Positions 42,636 to 53,764 of a stretch of 64,000 bases of DNA are shown in pieces. How positions within the stretch are numbered: position 1 is the stretch's first letter; each line of letters starts with the position of its first letter. The notes under the pieces are model-generated. The model saw nothing but the letters and a program-made list of their open reading frames with translations, searched no databases and had not been told where the DNA came from. Location: contig OX621257.1 in the NCBI GenBank assembly GCA_951640165.1, positions 4,971,201 through 5,035,200 of the forward strand. Reading direction: 5' to 3'. This DNA is from Pseudoips prasinana. Lineage: Eukaryota > Arthropoda > Insecta > Lepidoptera > Nolidae. The translations under genes and the position numbers were made by a program.

Positions 42636-43764
42636 TCTTATTTATTTATTCTTGGAAGACTACCAGCTATACAATGTTAACAATATAATAAGCGACAAAA
42701 AGCCAATAACAAGTCTTCGCTAATAGGTAATATCTTACGTTAGTTATCAACTAGTGTGAACATTCTTACCAACAAAAAAAATATACATACATATAAGTCC
42801 TAATTATTATGAATATTTTGAAAATAGGCTTGACTGAGTAACCGTCGTACTGCCTTTGGTTTGCATTGAGCTCTCTTCTCAGTTTGTCAGTGTGTCAAAA
42901 GCAAAGTAATGTGCGTTACGTTCTTTTTATTAAAATAATTTACTTCTCATGCCTATTATATAAAAATATTAGCTTTGTGCACTCCATCCCCATATGAACT
43001 TTAACTGTTCCAAATTTTATACTCCTCCGTCCGCGCAATTTCCGTAAAAAGGGTTATAAAGTTCCTGCTTCACGTATTAATATCATGATGATTCTTCCTC
43101 GTACTTTTAATCTGGACATAACAATACCCAATGATCCGAAACATGTAATTTAATACTCAACTTGTAAGCATTTAGTTTACTATTTATTACATTCGGGCCA
43201 TATATTATGTCTAAAGCCGCCTTTTAGCTAGTCAACAACGTTATATATTTGGGACTTGTTTATTCGTGTTAGTAAATATTTGTAAGAAAACATACTTAGC
43301 CTAGTAAGCAGTTAGGCTAGTGGTCAATAATATTAGGCTACTAACTTCAGCCTACCGGCTTTCCCGACTTTTTTTTAATTGTCATAAATAATCGCGATCT
43401 TAAAATCGTTATACAATCTAAAGGTTCTGTAAAAATGAACCAAATTGATTCCGATATAGAGTATAAATTAAGTTTTGAACTGAAACACGCTTCTCGCTAG
43501 AGGTTTATTGTTGTTCGTTGTGCGTGTGTATTGCAAGACGAACTCAAACAGCACTGTACCTATATCTTAATCTAATGAAGCCTACAATTCTCTTCTCGCC
43601 TCGTCTCGTCTCGCCGCTCTGGTGGAAAATCACCTTTAAGCTTATGCGTTGGAAGATTTCTAACGTATTATGTTGATGGAGTGTATGCGATTAGAAGTTT
43701 CTAGGCAACAGTTACAATTGCAAGGAAATTATGTTGGTGCATGTAATTAAATAATTGTTAAGCA
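42636..43764. other. Long stretch without a gene
   Basis: About 1.1 kb of single-copy-looking AT-rich DNA. A ctcgcctcgtctcgtctcgc run at about 43596 is the only local oddity. Confidence 0.45.
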
Positions 43765-43915
43765 ACTAGGCCCACGGTCAGTCTATAGATGGGTGACCGC
43801 TAAAGTGGTTTGATATCTGAGCGTCTCCGTGCTTTGGATGGCACGTTAAGCTGTCGGTCCCGGTTGTCGCCTAGAGTCCTAATAGGCGGTTTGAACAATT
43901 ATGACACTAGGGTAA
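43765..43915 (+). mobile_element. 5S rRNA-derived SINE
   Basis: tgttaagcaactaggcccac and tatagatgggtgaccgct align with 5S rRNA boxes A and C, and gcacgttaagctgtcggtcc is the family tail. Colinear with 28500-28680 on the other strand. Confidence 0.75.
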
Positions 43916-43967
43916 TCACTGCCCATACAATAAGTAAGTATTAAGGCACTAGACCCGATGGTTAAAA

Positions 43968-44210
43968 GTCTCCGTAGCCTATTTGGTCGTGCTCCTGCCT
44001 ACGAAGCTGGTGGTCCTGGGTTCGAATCCCGGTAAGTGCAAATATTTGTGTGATGAACACGAATATTTTTTTCTGAGTCATGGATGTTTTCTATGTATAT
44101 AAGTATTTATCTATCTATATAAGTATGTATATCGTTGCCTGGTACCCATAGTACAAGCTTTGCTTAGTTTGGGGCTAGGATGATCTGTGTGACAGTGTCG
44201 CGAGATATAT
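43968..44210 (+). mobile_element. SINE-A copy 6
   Basis: Head tctccgtagcctatttggtc, B box gggttcgaatccc, complete body and tail gtgacagtgtcg. Confidence 0.9.
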
Positions 44211-44221
44211 AAAAAAAAGAA

Positions 44222-44660
44222 AGCCTGATATCGCCCAGTGCTGGACATTGCCTTTCCTCAAAGGCTTTTATAATGTAGCCATTTGTAGGGGATTGCCATA
44301 GTCACCGCGCTTGGCATAAGTATTTTCTTTTTTTTAAAAGACTTTTTTAAAAAGACAATGCCCGCATTAGGAATATATACCCTGTGTCGCGGGGTACTTT
44401 ACAAACATATAATAGACAACTATTTATGTGTCACAAAAATAGTTGCCCGGCGTGGGCCTCGAACCCGCGACACTAAGCGGCGAGGCAACTGTCTCAACCA
44501 CTGCGTCACACGTATTTCCCTAGAGTTTTCGTAATTAGGGACGGCAGTTAGGTGGTAGCTAGTAAGCAGGTGGCGCTGCTGTCCAAATACCTGCTGTATC
44601 CCTTAGGCGCCTTTTACGACACCCACAGGATGGTATGGGGTGGTCCTGTTATTCTTTCTG
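44222..44660 (+). repeat. Dispersed repeat G, interrupted by SINE-C
   Basis: The left half (aagcctgatatcgcccagtg to cgcgcttggcataagt) and right half (ttagggacggcagttaggtg to gacacccacaggatggtatg) are separated by a minus-strand SINE-C (about 44335-44516, gtcgcggggtactttacaaa to cactgcgtcacacgt). Confidence 0.75.
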
Positions 44661-44889
44661 AGCAATGAAACACGTCGTTAAATGCGTTGCTACATACATA
44701 TTACTATGAAGCGATCTTCACTGTAATCAGTAAATTAATTCATGAATAGTAAGATAAAATAACCGTTTACGAATGTTGGTGCTTACGGTTAACTAAATAA
44801 TGTAAATTATAAATGTCTCTCAATTATCTTGTTGATTTACCCTGTTATGTAAACTACACAAACTTTGACTCTTACAATAATCATCATAA
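44661..44889. other. No gene seen
   Basis: Spacer, unassigned. Confidence 0.3.
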
Positions 44890-45075
44890 TCATCACGTCA
44901 GCTGAATGACGTCTGCTGGACAAAAGCCTCCCCTAAAAAAATCTACAATGGAGTTGAGTCTATCATTTAGAGGGAAATGCCATAATGGTCACGCTTGGCA
45001 GACGGGTTGGCGATTTCAGTATGAAAGTCACAGTACATAGAGAGACGCTGCTGCCCGTTCTCTGGGAGATAATAT
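44890..45075 (+). repeat. Dispersed repeat H (cagctgaatgacgtctgctg)
   Basis: gtcagctgaatgacgtctgc, acgcttggcagacgggttgg and agagacgctgctgcccgttc recur at 60795-61030. Shorter relatives lie at 58870-59000 (+) and 59600-59715 (-). No ORF. Confidence 0.65.
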
Positions 45076-46109
45076 TATGGCATTGACATTTTATATTTTT
45101 TATTGATTAGTAAATATACACTTTTCATGTTCTTCTTTTCCTATATTATTATTTGTTATATAAGGTTTATGTAACGTGGAGGTGCATTCCCAGCCCAACC
45201 ACTCGTAGAGAGTTATTGTAATTAATTCAGAATAGTAACACTAATATTTTTACAGTAGCAATGATTAAATTATCCATTGCTACTGATTTTCGCTACACTA
45301 CACTACTAATGCTACTACGCCTACGGACGTAGTAGCATTGCATTTTATTTATCACAATCAATTGATCTTATCGAATTTCTTGATTGAATAGGCTCTCTTT
45401 ACTACGCGTGCTACGCCGTAGAAAGTGACGTAGTTAGGGGTATCTACGACGTAAAGTAATGAATGACTTGTATAAAACGTTGCAAAGTGGCAAACGCATG
45501 TGGGTTCGGATACCCCGTGTTTTTAACGAAGGATTTAAAAGATTTACTTCACTTCATCGTATAGAACTCTGACATTAAAGTCCCCTCCGCCCACAACCGG
45601 AAGTCACACCAAAGTCACAACCTATATAAGGAATGACCACGTGCCTGGGTGCTTTAAACCTCAGATAACGGAATTTGATTAAAAAAAATATTGAATTAGC
45701 AATCTAGAAACGACTATATTGCTGTATTCTTATTTTACTCACACTGATTATTTCTTTAGGTGATGAGTGAAAAAATGTCATAATTTATTCTACTACAATG
45801 TTACGCAGCAAGACACAATTACATTTCCAAGCGATATATATGTGATTTGATATACAGTACATGTAGTTTTTATACAGACACGTGCCACCGTGACCCGGCC
45901 ACCATTGAGTTAACTCTTGATTGGCTGACACGCTTGCCCTAGGGAGCGACGGGGTAACTTGGCTCCTTCCGCAGAGTTATGGAGGTTAAAGATAAGGAAC
46001 ACAATCTCCTACGGGCGTTTAGTTTTATATAGTTACAAAAATAAACGGAATGTAGATTTCACCGGGGACGAAAAATACTGGTGTTACATGAACTGTTATT
46101 ATGGCGTCA
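45076..46109. other. No gene seen; cluster of small hairpins
   Basis: Contains hairpins at 45256-45284 (gtagcaatg/cattgctac) and 45308-45339 (aatgctactacg/cgtagtagcatt, 12 bp perfect). Further ctacg-rich text reaches 45445, possibly a decayed foldback MITE. At 45487-45516 a scrap of the tRNA-like head seen at 63670 is present. Confidence 0.5.
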
Positions 46110-46497
46110 CCCAAAGGTTAATAATAATGTCCTTCCGAGCGAATTTCGGCCACGGCGGCCAATCTCAATGGAGACTAGGCAATTGCGCAGGACAAATTAT
46201 AGTGCACAAGTGTGTGCGCAAATACAGGGGCACTTTCTATTCCATCACTCTCGTCATCCGATGGGACACCTAGCGACACGGCCGGAAAGAGTTCAGGTAC
46301 AGGACCGACGGCTTTACGTGCTCTCCGAGGCACGGGGGTGTAATACCGCTAACTTCCAGACTTCGGGCTGATACTGAGAAATTTCTTTTTACGGAAACAT
46401 CCAAAAATCACTTTAGGCTCGACCCGAGATTTGAACCCGGGACCTCATTATCTGCGGTGACCACGCTACTGCTAGACCAACGAGGCAGTCACCCAAA
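46110..46497 (-). mobile_element. SINE-D, full copy
   Basis: On the minus strand the head reads cctcgttggtctagcagtag (A box) and gacctcgggttca-type B box text (plus: gatttgaacccgggacctca). The body with cgtgcctcggagagcacgta and a tail through caattgcgc follows. It is preceded and followed by cacccaaaggttaa, at about 46109-46122 and 46491-46504: a 14-bp target duplication. Confidence 0.85.
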
Positions 46498-46616
46498 GGT
46501 TAACTGGTAGAAAAGCTTATGGCTTTCAGTCCGCCTCTGTAAATATATGTGCATGATGGTTTGAAATAAAAAAATATATAATTTTAAATGATGCTATCTG
46601 TAGTTATAGGAATAGA

Positions 46617-46825
46617 AACCTATCGTTGGTTAGACGGGACCTTAACTTGGCTTTAGTGCCACAGGTCGTGGGTTCAATTCCCACCCAGGATAGATATTTT
46701 TGTATGAACATGTCTATTTGTCCTGAGTCTGGGTGTGCATTTACAAAAGAAAAATAGTTTATGTAGTATTCCATAGAACTGGTCGTGTGTGAATAATGTC
46801 ACAGGATATAATTAATTTTATATTT
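46617..46825 (+). mobile_element. SINE-B, near-full copy
   Basis: Head with ttggttagacgggac, B box gtgggttcaattcccac, then gaacatgtctatttgtcctg and tgtgtgaataatgtcacagg. Internal deletion in the ccatagtacaag part. Confidence 0.8.
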
Positions 46826-46871
46826 TTACACAATTAACGCACACAAAGCACACTCAGTTTCAGAATAAGTA

Positions 46872-47006
46872 CAGACGCCAGCACATCCAGCTACCCCAAT
46901 CTGTCAAATGTCTTTTATAGATTTTCAACTTTATCACAAAAACATAAGGTTCGCTTTCAATTGGGGAAATTTGTCAGATTGGGGTAGCTTGATGTGCTGG
47001 CGTCTG
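46872..47006. mobile_element. MITE-1, full copy
   Basis: 135 bp between TA duplications (46870-46871 and 47007-47008). Arms of about 48 bp (CAGACGCCAGCACATC then agctaccccaatctgtcaaa) face each other with two mismatches. The middle carries tcaactttatcac. Confidence 0.95.
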
Positions 47007-47008
47007 TA

Positions 47009-47321
47009 CTTGTGGATCACGAAAATATTTATTTATTTATTATTTGGCTGATTTTTGTATAGAAGTTCGTTACTTGTCAACAATTATGTTATTTTTTGCA
47101 ATATAATATATAGTTTCACTCGATTCAGTAGTACAGTATCTTTTTATGAATAACCAATTTATTTGTTATGAACCCGATTAATAATAACCCTTATATTATT
47201 GTAATTTGTTTCATTTAATGGCATCGTTTTCCTTATATATAACAAATGTCCGATAACTATCAGGAGCATGGGATATTAATAATAGGAGATAAAGGCTCTA
47301 GATTGTCATCCACTTATAATA
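47009..47321. other. No gene seen
   Basis: AT-rich spacer. Confidence 0.35.
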
Positions 47322-47570
47322 GGTCACCGTAGCCTAGTTGGTAGTGCTCCTGCCTACAAAGCTGGTGGTCCTGGGTTCGAATCCCGGTAAGTGCAAATAT
47401 TTGTGTGATGAGCACGAATATTTGTTCCTGAGTCATGGATGTTTTCTATGTATATAAGTATTTATCTATCTATATAAGTATGTATATCGTCGCCTGGTAC
47501 CCATAGTACAAGCTTTGCTTAGTTTGGGGCTAGGATGATTTGTGTGATATTGTCCAGATATTATTATTAT
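47322..47570 (+). mobile_element. SINE-A copy 7
   Basis: Intact A and B boxes (tagcctagttgg, gggttcgaatccc), full body, tail gatattgtccagatattatt. Confidence 0.95.
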
Positions 47571-47679
47571 TATAGATCTTTTTGTATAGAAAAACTGTAG
47601 ATCGCCAATGTGACCCTAAGACCTGACCTCCTTTCCAATGAAGTTTTTAGGGCCACATAGGTGCTCATAGCTAGATGCT

Positions 47680-48115
47680 CTCACCGGTCCGTAAACGATC
47701 GGCGATGTTAAGCAACTAGGTTCGCGGTCAGTCCATAGACGGGTGAGTGAGTGAGGGTAAGTGGTTTAATTTTTAAAGGCCGGCAACACAGTCGTGACTC
47801 CTCTGGTGTTGCGCGTGTACATGGGCGGTCACCGTAGCATAGTTGGTAGTGCTCCTGCCTACGAAGCTGGTGGTCCTGGGTTCGAATCCCGGTAAGTGCA
47901 AATATTTGTGTGATGAGCACGAATATTTGTTTGTGAGTCATGGATGTTTTCTATGTATATAAGTATGTATATCGTCGCCTGGTACCCATAGTACAAGCTT
48001 TGCTTAGTTTGGGGCTAGGATGATCTGTGTGACATTGTCCCTAGATATTTAATTTATTTAATGGGCAGCGGTGATTACTTACCATCACGAGACCCGCTTG
48101 CTCGTTTATCGCCAT
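47680..48115 (+). repeat. 5S-SINE scrap, then LINE 3' end split by SINE-A copy 8
   Basis: 47685-47745 carries tgttaagcaactaggttcgc and catagacgggtgag, a 5S-SINE head. The LINE tail follows (aaaggccggcaacacagtcg). At atgggc it is interrupted by SINE-A (47827-48060) and resumes atgggcagcggtgattactt, then ttaccatcacgagacccgct. ATGGGC at 47821-47826 and 48061-48066 is the target duplication. Confidence 0.85.
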
Positions 48116-48529
48116 AGAAATGACATAGAAACATTATGACGTAACATTATGACATAGAAAAAATTATGACATATATATATGATATAACATTATGACATAG
48201 AAAAAATTAACTATTGCATCTTAGTGGAAGGTGTTTCTCTTTATTTCAGTTACTTGACAAGCCTTCATAAAAATTGGTGTACAAAACACACCATCCCTCG
48301 ATAAATGATCTTAATTGGTTGGATTCGGAACGATATTTTAGATTCTGCTCCTTTTCTATACTTCCTCAGCCACAGTGTAGCTACTGAATTTGGAAAGTAG
48401 GTTGATTAAACTAAGATTTCTCTACATATCCAGCTTTTACTACTAACTTTGGCGATGAGATATTTTACTCCCCCGTGATTTCTGAGGGGAAATTGGGTTA
48501 ATCCTTAGCGAGTGATACAAAATTAGTAG
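48116..48529. other. No gene seen; local tandem repeat
   Basis: 48115-48210 repeats acattatgacatagaaaaaa-type units three or four times. The rest is unassigned. Confidence 0.5.
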
Positions 48530-49035
48530 TAGTGTGCCTTAAGATAGGTATATACCTCGACGTGCTGCTGTACCCGGAATCCTCAGCCAGCCTTTTGCTA
48601 GAACCAATCTTAAACAGTTCGTCGCTATATCACATTTGTGGAAGTTGTATAATTCCATGAGTGAAAACTTAGAAGTCTTCAATTCCAGCTTAACTAATTT
48701 TAGAAATACTGTATTAAGATTATTGAGTGATAAATAATACTGTACCAATATTATAGATTTTATATATATATATATATATATATACTTACATAAATATAGC
48801 TATATTATATATTGTGTACCTAATATTAATAGTTTTTAGTTATAATTAGTATTAATTTAAGTGTTTTCAATATGAGGATACTGACTAGCCTGTACTTTGT
48901 TTTTTTCAGTTTTACTGACCAATGTCATTCTGCATGTTGTGGCACCTTTAGAAGCTGTACATTTAAATTATATTATTGTTTAGATTTAAGTAGATGTAAC
49001 AGCTACTGGATGTCGTTAAATAAATAAATAAATAA
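48530..49035 (+). pseudogene. LINE 3' end with TAAA tail
   Basis: Encodes ARTNLKQFVAISHLWKLYNS, then SSLTNFRNTVLRLLSDK and a stop: a LINE ORF2 C-terminus. The 3' UTR of about 290 bp contains an AT run and ends in taaataaataaataaataag. Confidence 0.65.
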
Positions 49036-49844
49036 GATGCTGCTAAAAAGTTGCTGCTTTCCAGTACAAGTTTTAGCAGTACATTCAGCTTCTTGTTTCT
49101 GCACCTGTGGTGCTATGGTTAAAGTCTGGCTACTAGTTCAGCACTCTCCTGTTTCCGATTTGAACCCCCCATTACGAAAACTATTTGCATGATCCATAAA
49201 TTATTGTTGTTAGGTAAAAAGTATGTTTGTAAAGCTGCCGCAATAACAGATTCGCTTCCCAAGAGCGAGCGTTACAGACGTAATTATCATTATATAATTA
49301 TTACTAATTAGTCTGAAATAAAACCTTTATTTTTATTTATTTTACAAAAAAGTGTATTGGATATTTGCTTACTAGTATTTCTAGGTTTACTTGTACCTAA
49401 AATAAAAATAATGAGATCTTCATATTATTCATGATGTGGAAGGTTAATTATATACAGATTATATGAATAATGAAAAGAAAAAAACACAGTGATTAGTCGG
49501 AATTTGAAGAATAAATAATTATCACAGGTATACAATTTTCTACACTCCGTGGCTTGAAACAGGTTTAAGATTTGTTTTATACCTATAGGGTTTCATATAA
49601 TTAATGTTCATTTAATTTGAAAGTTCAGAAACCTTATTATATCTCAGTAAACATAACAAACATTTATCGGTCGACGAAAAAGTTTTGAAGTAAAAACTTT
49701 TTAAAGCACGTTAACCACTTCTTGGGTGAACAAAAAGAGACTTATTATGTTATTTATCTCATAACACTTGCTTTAGTATAGAGCTCTTGTTTTAACAAGA
49801 GCGCCTCATTAGTAGCGCCTCAAAATGGTAGCGCTTCGAGGAAT
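49036..49844. other. No gene seen
   Basis: A decayed tRNA-like SINE head sits at about 49100-49165 (ctgtggtgctatggttaaag). Otherwise AT-rich and unassigned. Confidence 0.4.
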
Positions 49845-49930
49845 ACCTCGGTTTCCATAGCACAAGCTCTAATCTGCTTAGTTTGGGATCAGATGGCCGT
49901 GTGTAAATAATGTCCCAGGAAATATTATAA
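49845..49930 (+). mobile_element. SINE-B 3' part
   Basis: gtttccatagcacaagctct and tttgggatcagatggccgtg with ataatgtcccaggaaatatt. Confidence 0.75.
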
Positions 49931-50361
49931 TTTAATTCTGAGACAGATAATATTCTACCTATACCGGGTAAAGCCAGCAGGCTTTACCCGGTTCATCTGT
50001 ATTTTTTTATGCTTTTTACTACATAACTCCATCATTTATATACCTATTAAAAAAACTACTTGAAAGAGTATACTGTCAAATTGATCTCATTTTTGTTTCA
50101 TATCAAATATTTGCACATTTTTTGTGGTGGCTGCGATTATAAAGTAATTTTTTGGAGTCGGTTTATTTGTTAATATATGTAATGATGTATTCTGCGTTGT
50201 TTGTGGACGATTTTAGAGTTTCTGTTTAATATGATTCGTAAGGTATTACTTTTGCAATTATTTCATATAGATTTTGTTTAAATCGGTTGTAAAGAGGTTA
50301 TAGCATTAATTTTTACTCACATAGTTACGTTCTATATAGGGTCAAAACAATTTGCTTTACA
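49931..50361. other. No gene seen; one hairpin
   Basis: accgggtaaagcc (49963-49975) and ggctttacccggt (49980-49992) form a perfect 13-bp stem with loop agca. The rest is unassigned. Confidence 0.6.
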
Positions 50362-50705
50362 CTAGCTGTGTCCGCGGTTTCGCCCTCGTCAAACTATATA
50401 AGTTATAGCCTGTGTTATTCGGATATATCCTACTAATATTATAAATGCGAAAGTTGTTAGTACGGATGTTTGTTACTCTTTCATACGTGGATATTTGTTA
50501 CTCTTTCACACAAAAGCTACGGACCGGATTCAGAAGAAGGTTAGTTAGGCTATCATTTATAAAGTTTAACGCGGGGAAACCGCGGGGCGCAGCTAGTTAG
50601 CGATTACAAATTTCCATCAAAACCTGTTCCGTAGTTCTTGCCGAAAAGAGTAAGAAACATCCATACCACCATACTCACAAACATTCGCATTTATAATATT
50701 AGTAG
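50362..50705 (-). mobile_element. Outer Helitron, interrupted by another Helitron
   Basis: The 3' part 50362-50427 (ctagctgtgtccgcgg... ggatata) and 5' part 50597-50705 (agcgattacaaatttccatc... cgcatttataatattagta) join into one Helitron when 50428-50596 is removed. The join agrees with the copy at 35162, which reads ttcggatatataagctg at this point. Confidence 0.9.
50428..50596 (+). mobile_element. Inner Helitron, 169 bp
   Basis: Begins TCCTACTAATATTATAAATG and ends ccgcggggcgcagCTAG. It sits between an A (50427) and a T (50597) without target duplication, the Helitron insertion rule, and lies opposite to its host copy. Confidence 0.92.
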
Positions 50706-50913
50706 GATATAAAATTTAAGGTTAAAATAAGGAATATATTTCTATGGGAAAATGGCCGCTCCGGATGTTTCTTAATCTCAGTACCAAAGACAGGTCGTTG
50801 ACACCCTCCTTACCTGTGCTAATTAATATTTGGCAGGCCGTAAAAAGTTAGCGTAGGGTCTTACGAAACACGTACACTTTGCATGTTTTATTACTATGTG
50901 CCTATGTTATATA

Positions 50914-51048
50914 CAGACGCCAGCACATCAAGCTACCCCAATCTGTCAAATTTCCCCAATTGAAAGTGGACCTTATGCTTCTGTGATAAAGTTGAAAATC
51001 TATATAAGAAATTTAACAGATTGGGATAGCTGGATGTGCTGGCGTCTG
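50914..51048. mobile_element. MITE-1, full copy
   Basis: 135 bp, TA on both sides (50912-50913, 51049-51050). Opposite internal orientation to the copy at 46872 (here gataaagttgaaaatctata). Confidence 0.95.
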
Positions 51049-51289
51049 TACAGTCGACAACATGTTGCTAGATACACTTTGAGCGTCTTTATTGTTTAAT
51101 TAATAAGGTTGGTTTTCCTAGTAAAGTTGTGTCAACTGAAGGGTTGTCGAATGTAGAGCAAGCTTCACGTGATAACCTACGTACTTGACACGTGTGGGTA
51201 ATTAAAGGAGGGCACAACTTATGTAAAGAAGGGAAATGTGATTAATGCGGAATTTATTTATTGAATTAATTCTTACTGGGTAACTATAA

Positions 51290-51500
51290 TAATATTAATA
51301 TCCTGGGATATTATTCACACATGGCCATCTGATCCCAAACTTAGCAGAGCTTTTAATATGGAAACTGGACAACTGATATACTACTTTTCTTTTGTAAATA
51401 AATCAAACAGACATGTTCATGGACACAAATATCTGTCCTGGCTGGGTGTCTAACGACCTGCGGCGTGAAACTTATCTACCAACAACGCAGACCAGCCCGT
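51290..51500 (-). mobile_element. SINE-B copy
   Basis: atcctgggatattattcaca, ggccatctgatcccaaactt, gacatgttcatggacacaaa and a damaged head (gggtgtctaacgacctgcgg, cgcagaccagcccg). Confidence 0.8.
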
Positions 51501-52122
51501 TACTAGAGGTACATACATTACTTCATTTGTAAACGTTTCTTTAAAAATGTTATTTTTATGTAAAAAAGCAATACTGTGAAAGGTTTTTATCTCGTTTCCT
51601 TTTTTTCTAGGTTGATTACTAATACCTTTACAAAAAAAAATATTGAATACTAATACCTTTACAAAAAAAAAATATACAAGTCGGGGTCGGGGTCAAGAGT
51701 GTTGGTGGTAAAACCGCGGGGCTCAGGTAGCATATACTAAAAAAAACACGTGCCGACACACTGGCTCATTTACCTTATAAAAAAATATATAATTTGGCCT
51801 ATAACTCTATCAAATCTGCTCAATTGTGAGATCACAACCATATATTTGCTTCCACTCACTTTACTTAATGAGTATTAAAACACTATTATACAACATTTAG
51901 ACAGACTATTGCCCCATATAATCCTTCCTGGGCACTAGAGGCACATATGAGCCGTGCAAATGTGTATTGATGCTAAAAACTAAAGCCTCTAGCCTAGACC
52001 CTCTTAGACTAATGGTACGGAACGTGGTCACATTAAAATGCTAGGATTGCTAGATTTTTATAGTCACGAAAAGGTTCATCAGAAGGTCAAATTATTAAGT
52101 AGGTATTGTATTATTTTTTGAC
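51501..52122. other. No gene seen; short duplication
   Basis: actaatacctttacaaaaaa occurs twice in tandem at 51618-51672. The remainder is unassigned. Confidence 0.45.
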
Positions 52123-52375
52123 GGTCACCGTAGCCTAGTTGGTAGTGTTCCTGCCTACGAAGCTGGTGGTCCTAGGTTCGAATCCCGGTAAGTGCAAATA
52201 TTTGTGTGATGAGCACGAATATTTGTTTCATTGTCATGGATGTTTTCTTTGTATTTAAGTATTTATCTATCTATATAAGTATGTATATCGTCGCCTGGTA
52301 CCCATAGTACAAGCTTTGCTTAGTTTGGGGCTAGGATGATCTGTGTGACATTGTCCCTAGATATTATATTATTAG
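52123..52375 (+). mobile_element. SINE-A copy 9
   Basis: Intact promoter boxes (tagcctagttgg, aggttcgaatccc), full body and tail. Confidence 0.93.
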
Positions 52376-52384
52376 ATATTATTA

Positions 52385-53105
52385 ATAATGTCCTCCTAGC
52401 CGAATGTCGGCCACGGCGGCCCGTCTCAACAGAGATAAGCCAGATGGCTTATCTCTGTTGAGACGCGCCGATTCGCGGGACATATTATAGTGCTCAAGTG
52501 TGTGCGCAAACACAGGAGCACTTTGTATTCCATCACTCTTATGATCCGGTGGGACGCCTAGCGACACGATCGGAAAGAGGTCAGGTACAGGACCGGCGGC
52601 TTTACGTGCTCTCCGAGGCACGGGGTTATAATATCGCCAACTCCCAAACCTCGGGCCGATGCTGAGACATGTTTAGTTTTAGGTTTAGGGAGGTAGGGCA
52701 CAGCGTTCATTCGCTCGAAGAGCAGCCCGACTGGGGAAGTACCTCCACCTTACAGAAGACATTCCTTAATAATAACATTAATAATTTAATGTTGTGTTTC
52801 TGAGTGTGAGTAAGGTCGCCAGAGCTCATCGGGGTGGGGGAGGGAAGGGTCAGCAACACTTGTTTGCTGACTCTTAAAGGCCGGCAACGCAACCGCGACT
52901 CCTCTGGTGTTGCGAGTGTCCATGGGCGGCGGTGATCACTTACCATCAGGTGACCCACTTGCTCCTTTGTCGACCTCTGACATAAATAAAATAAAAATAA
53001 ATTACAGAAAAGTCCCAAAATCACTTTTGGCCCGACCCCGGATTTGAACCCAGGACCTCGTTCTCTGCGGGTGAACACGCTACCGCTAGACCAACGAGGC
53101 AGGTA
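52385..53105 (-). mobile_element. SINE-D split by a LINE 3' end
   Basis: The 3' part (52385-52680) and the tRNA head (52990-53105: cggatttgaacccaggacct, then accgctagaccaacgaggca) are separated by a plus-strand LINE tail (about 52690-52985; cttacagaagacattcctta, taaaggccggcaacgcaacc, aggtgacccacttgctcc). Within the 3' part is a perfect 20-bp-arm hairpin (52422-52465). Confidence 0.85.
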
Positions 53106-53124
53106 TTGTATTAAGTAAGTTTTT

Positions 53125-53165
53125 ACTGGACGTGTGGCGCAGCGGTTAAGATAGTCGCTAGCTAT
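53125..53165 (+). repeat. SINE-C head scrap
   Basis: ggacgtgtggcgcagcggtt then aagatagtcgct. Confidence 0.6.
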
Positions 53166-53169
53166 TTGT

Positions 53170-53530
53170 GCGAACCCTAAGTAGTCACTTATTCTTATTT
53201 TTCTGGTGGCGGCTATTTCCAGTCCCCGGAGGTCCTGGTAACACTGCGTCCAGTGATGAACTATTGTGCTCGCCGCTCCAACTAAACTTCGCTGTCAAAC
53301 CCTGCAACATAGATAAATTGCAGAATCTTCTTGGCAAGAGTAACGATAACATTGTCCTGGTGCAAGAAGTGTTGGCCCAGGACGGTGTTACGTTTATGCA
53401 TCAGTGGCTCACAGTGACAGAGCAGGTGTAGAAGCGTTTCGTCTGCGTTATTGCAGAATCTGCACACTCTACAGTCTCCGATGACCACAGTGGACAGGTG
53501 TATCCTGAGACGTCATTTATCTGGGACGAT
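53170..53530 (-). pseudogene. LINE ORF2 C-terminal fragment (RNase H finger)
   Basis: Minus strand CRVCRFCNNADETLLHLLCHC, then EPLMHKRNTVLGQHFL and LAKKILQFI: the CCHC-type finger after RNase H in I/LOA-like LINEs. A long AT-free segment downstream is unassigned. Confidence 0.65.
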
Positions 53531-53764
53531 GAACATCATCATCAGTATTTATTTTAATTGAAGGGTCATACATTTTTCATAATTCTAGGGAATAGTAGTG
53601 GCAGATATTATTATTATTACAAATTATTTATTTATAGTTCTTATTTTTAACATATTTATATCTATAAAACTGAAACAAAAAAGAAAACAATAATATATAA
53701 ATAAATATGAAAAAATAGAGGTCCTCCAGCGGCGAGGTTTGACGCCCTAGGCCGCCGGTGGTCA
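53531..53764. other. No gene seen
   Basis: AT-rich spacer between LINE pieces. Confidence 0.3.

Noticed and set aside
43765..43915. 5S rRNA gene
   Set aside because: Only promoter-like boxes are shared. The sequence is diverged and followed by a tail common to other dispersed copies.
49963..49992. Rho-independent terminator
   Set aside because: A hairpin without a following T run, in insect DNA; no meaning as a bacterial terminator.
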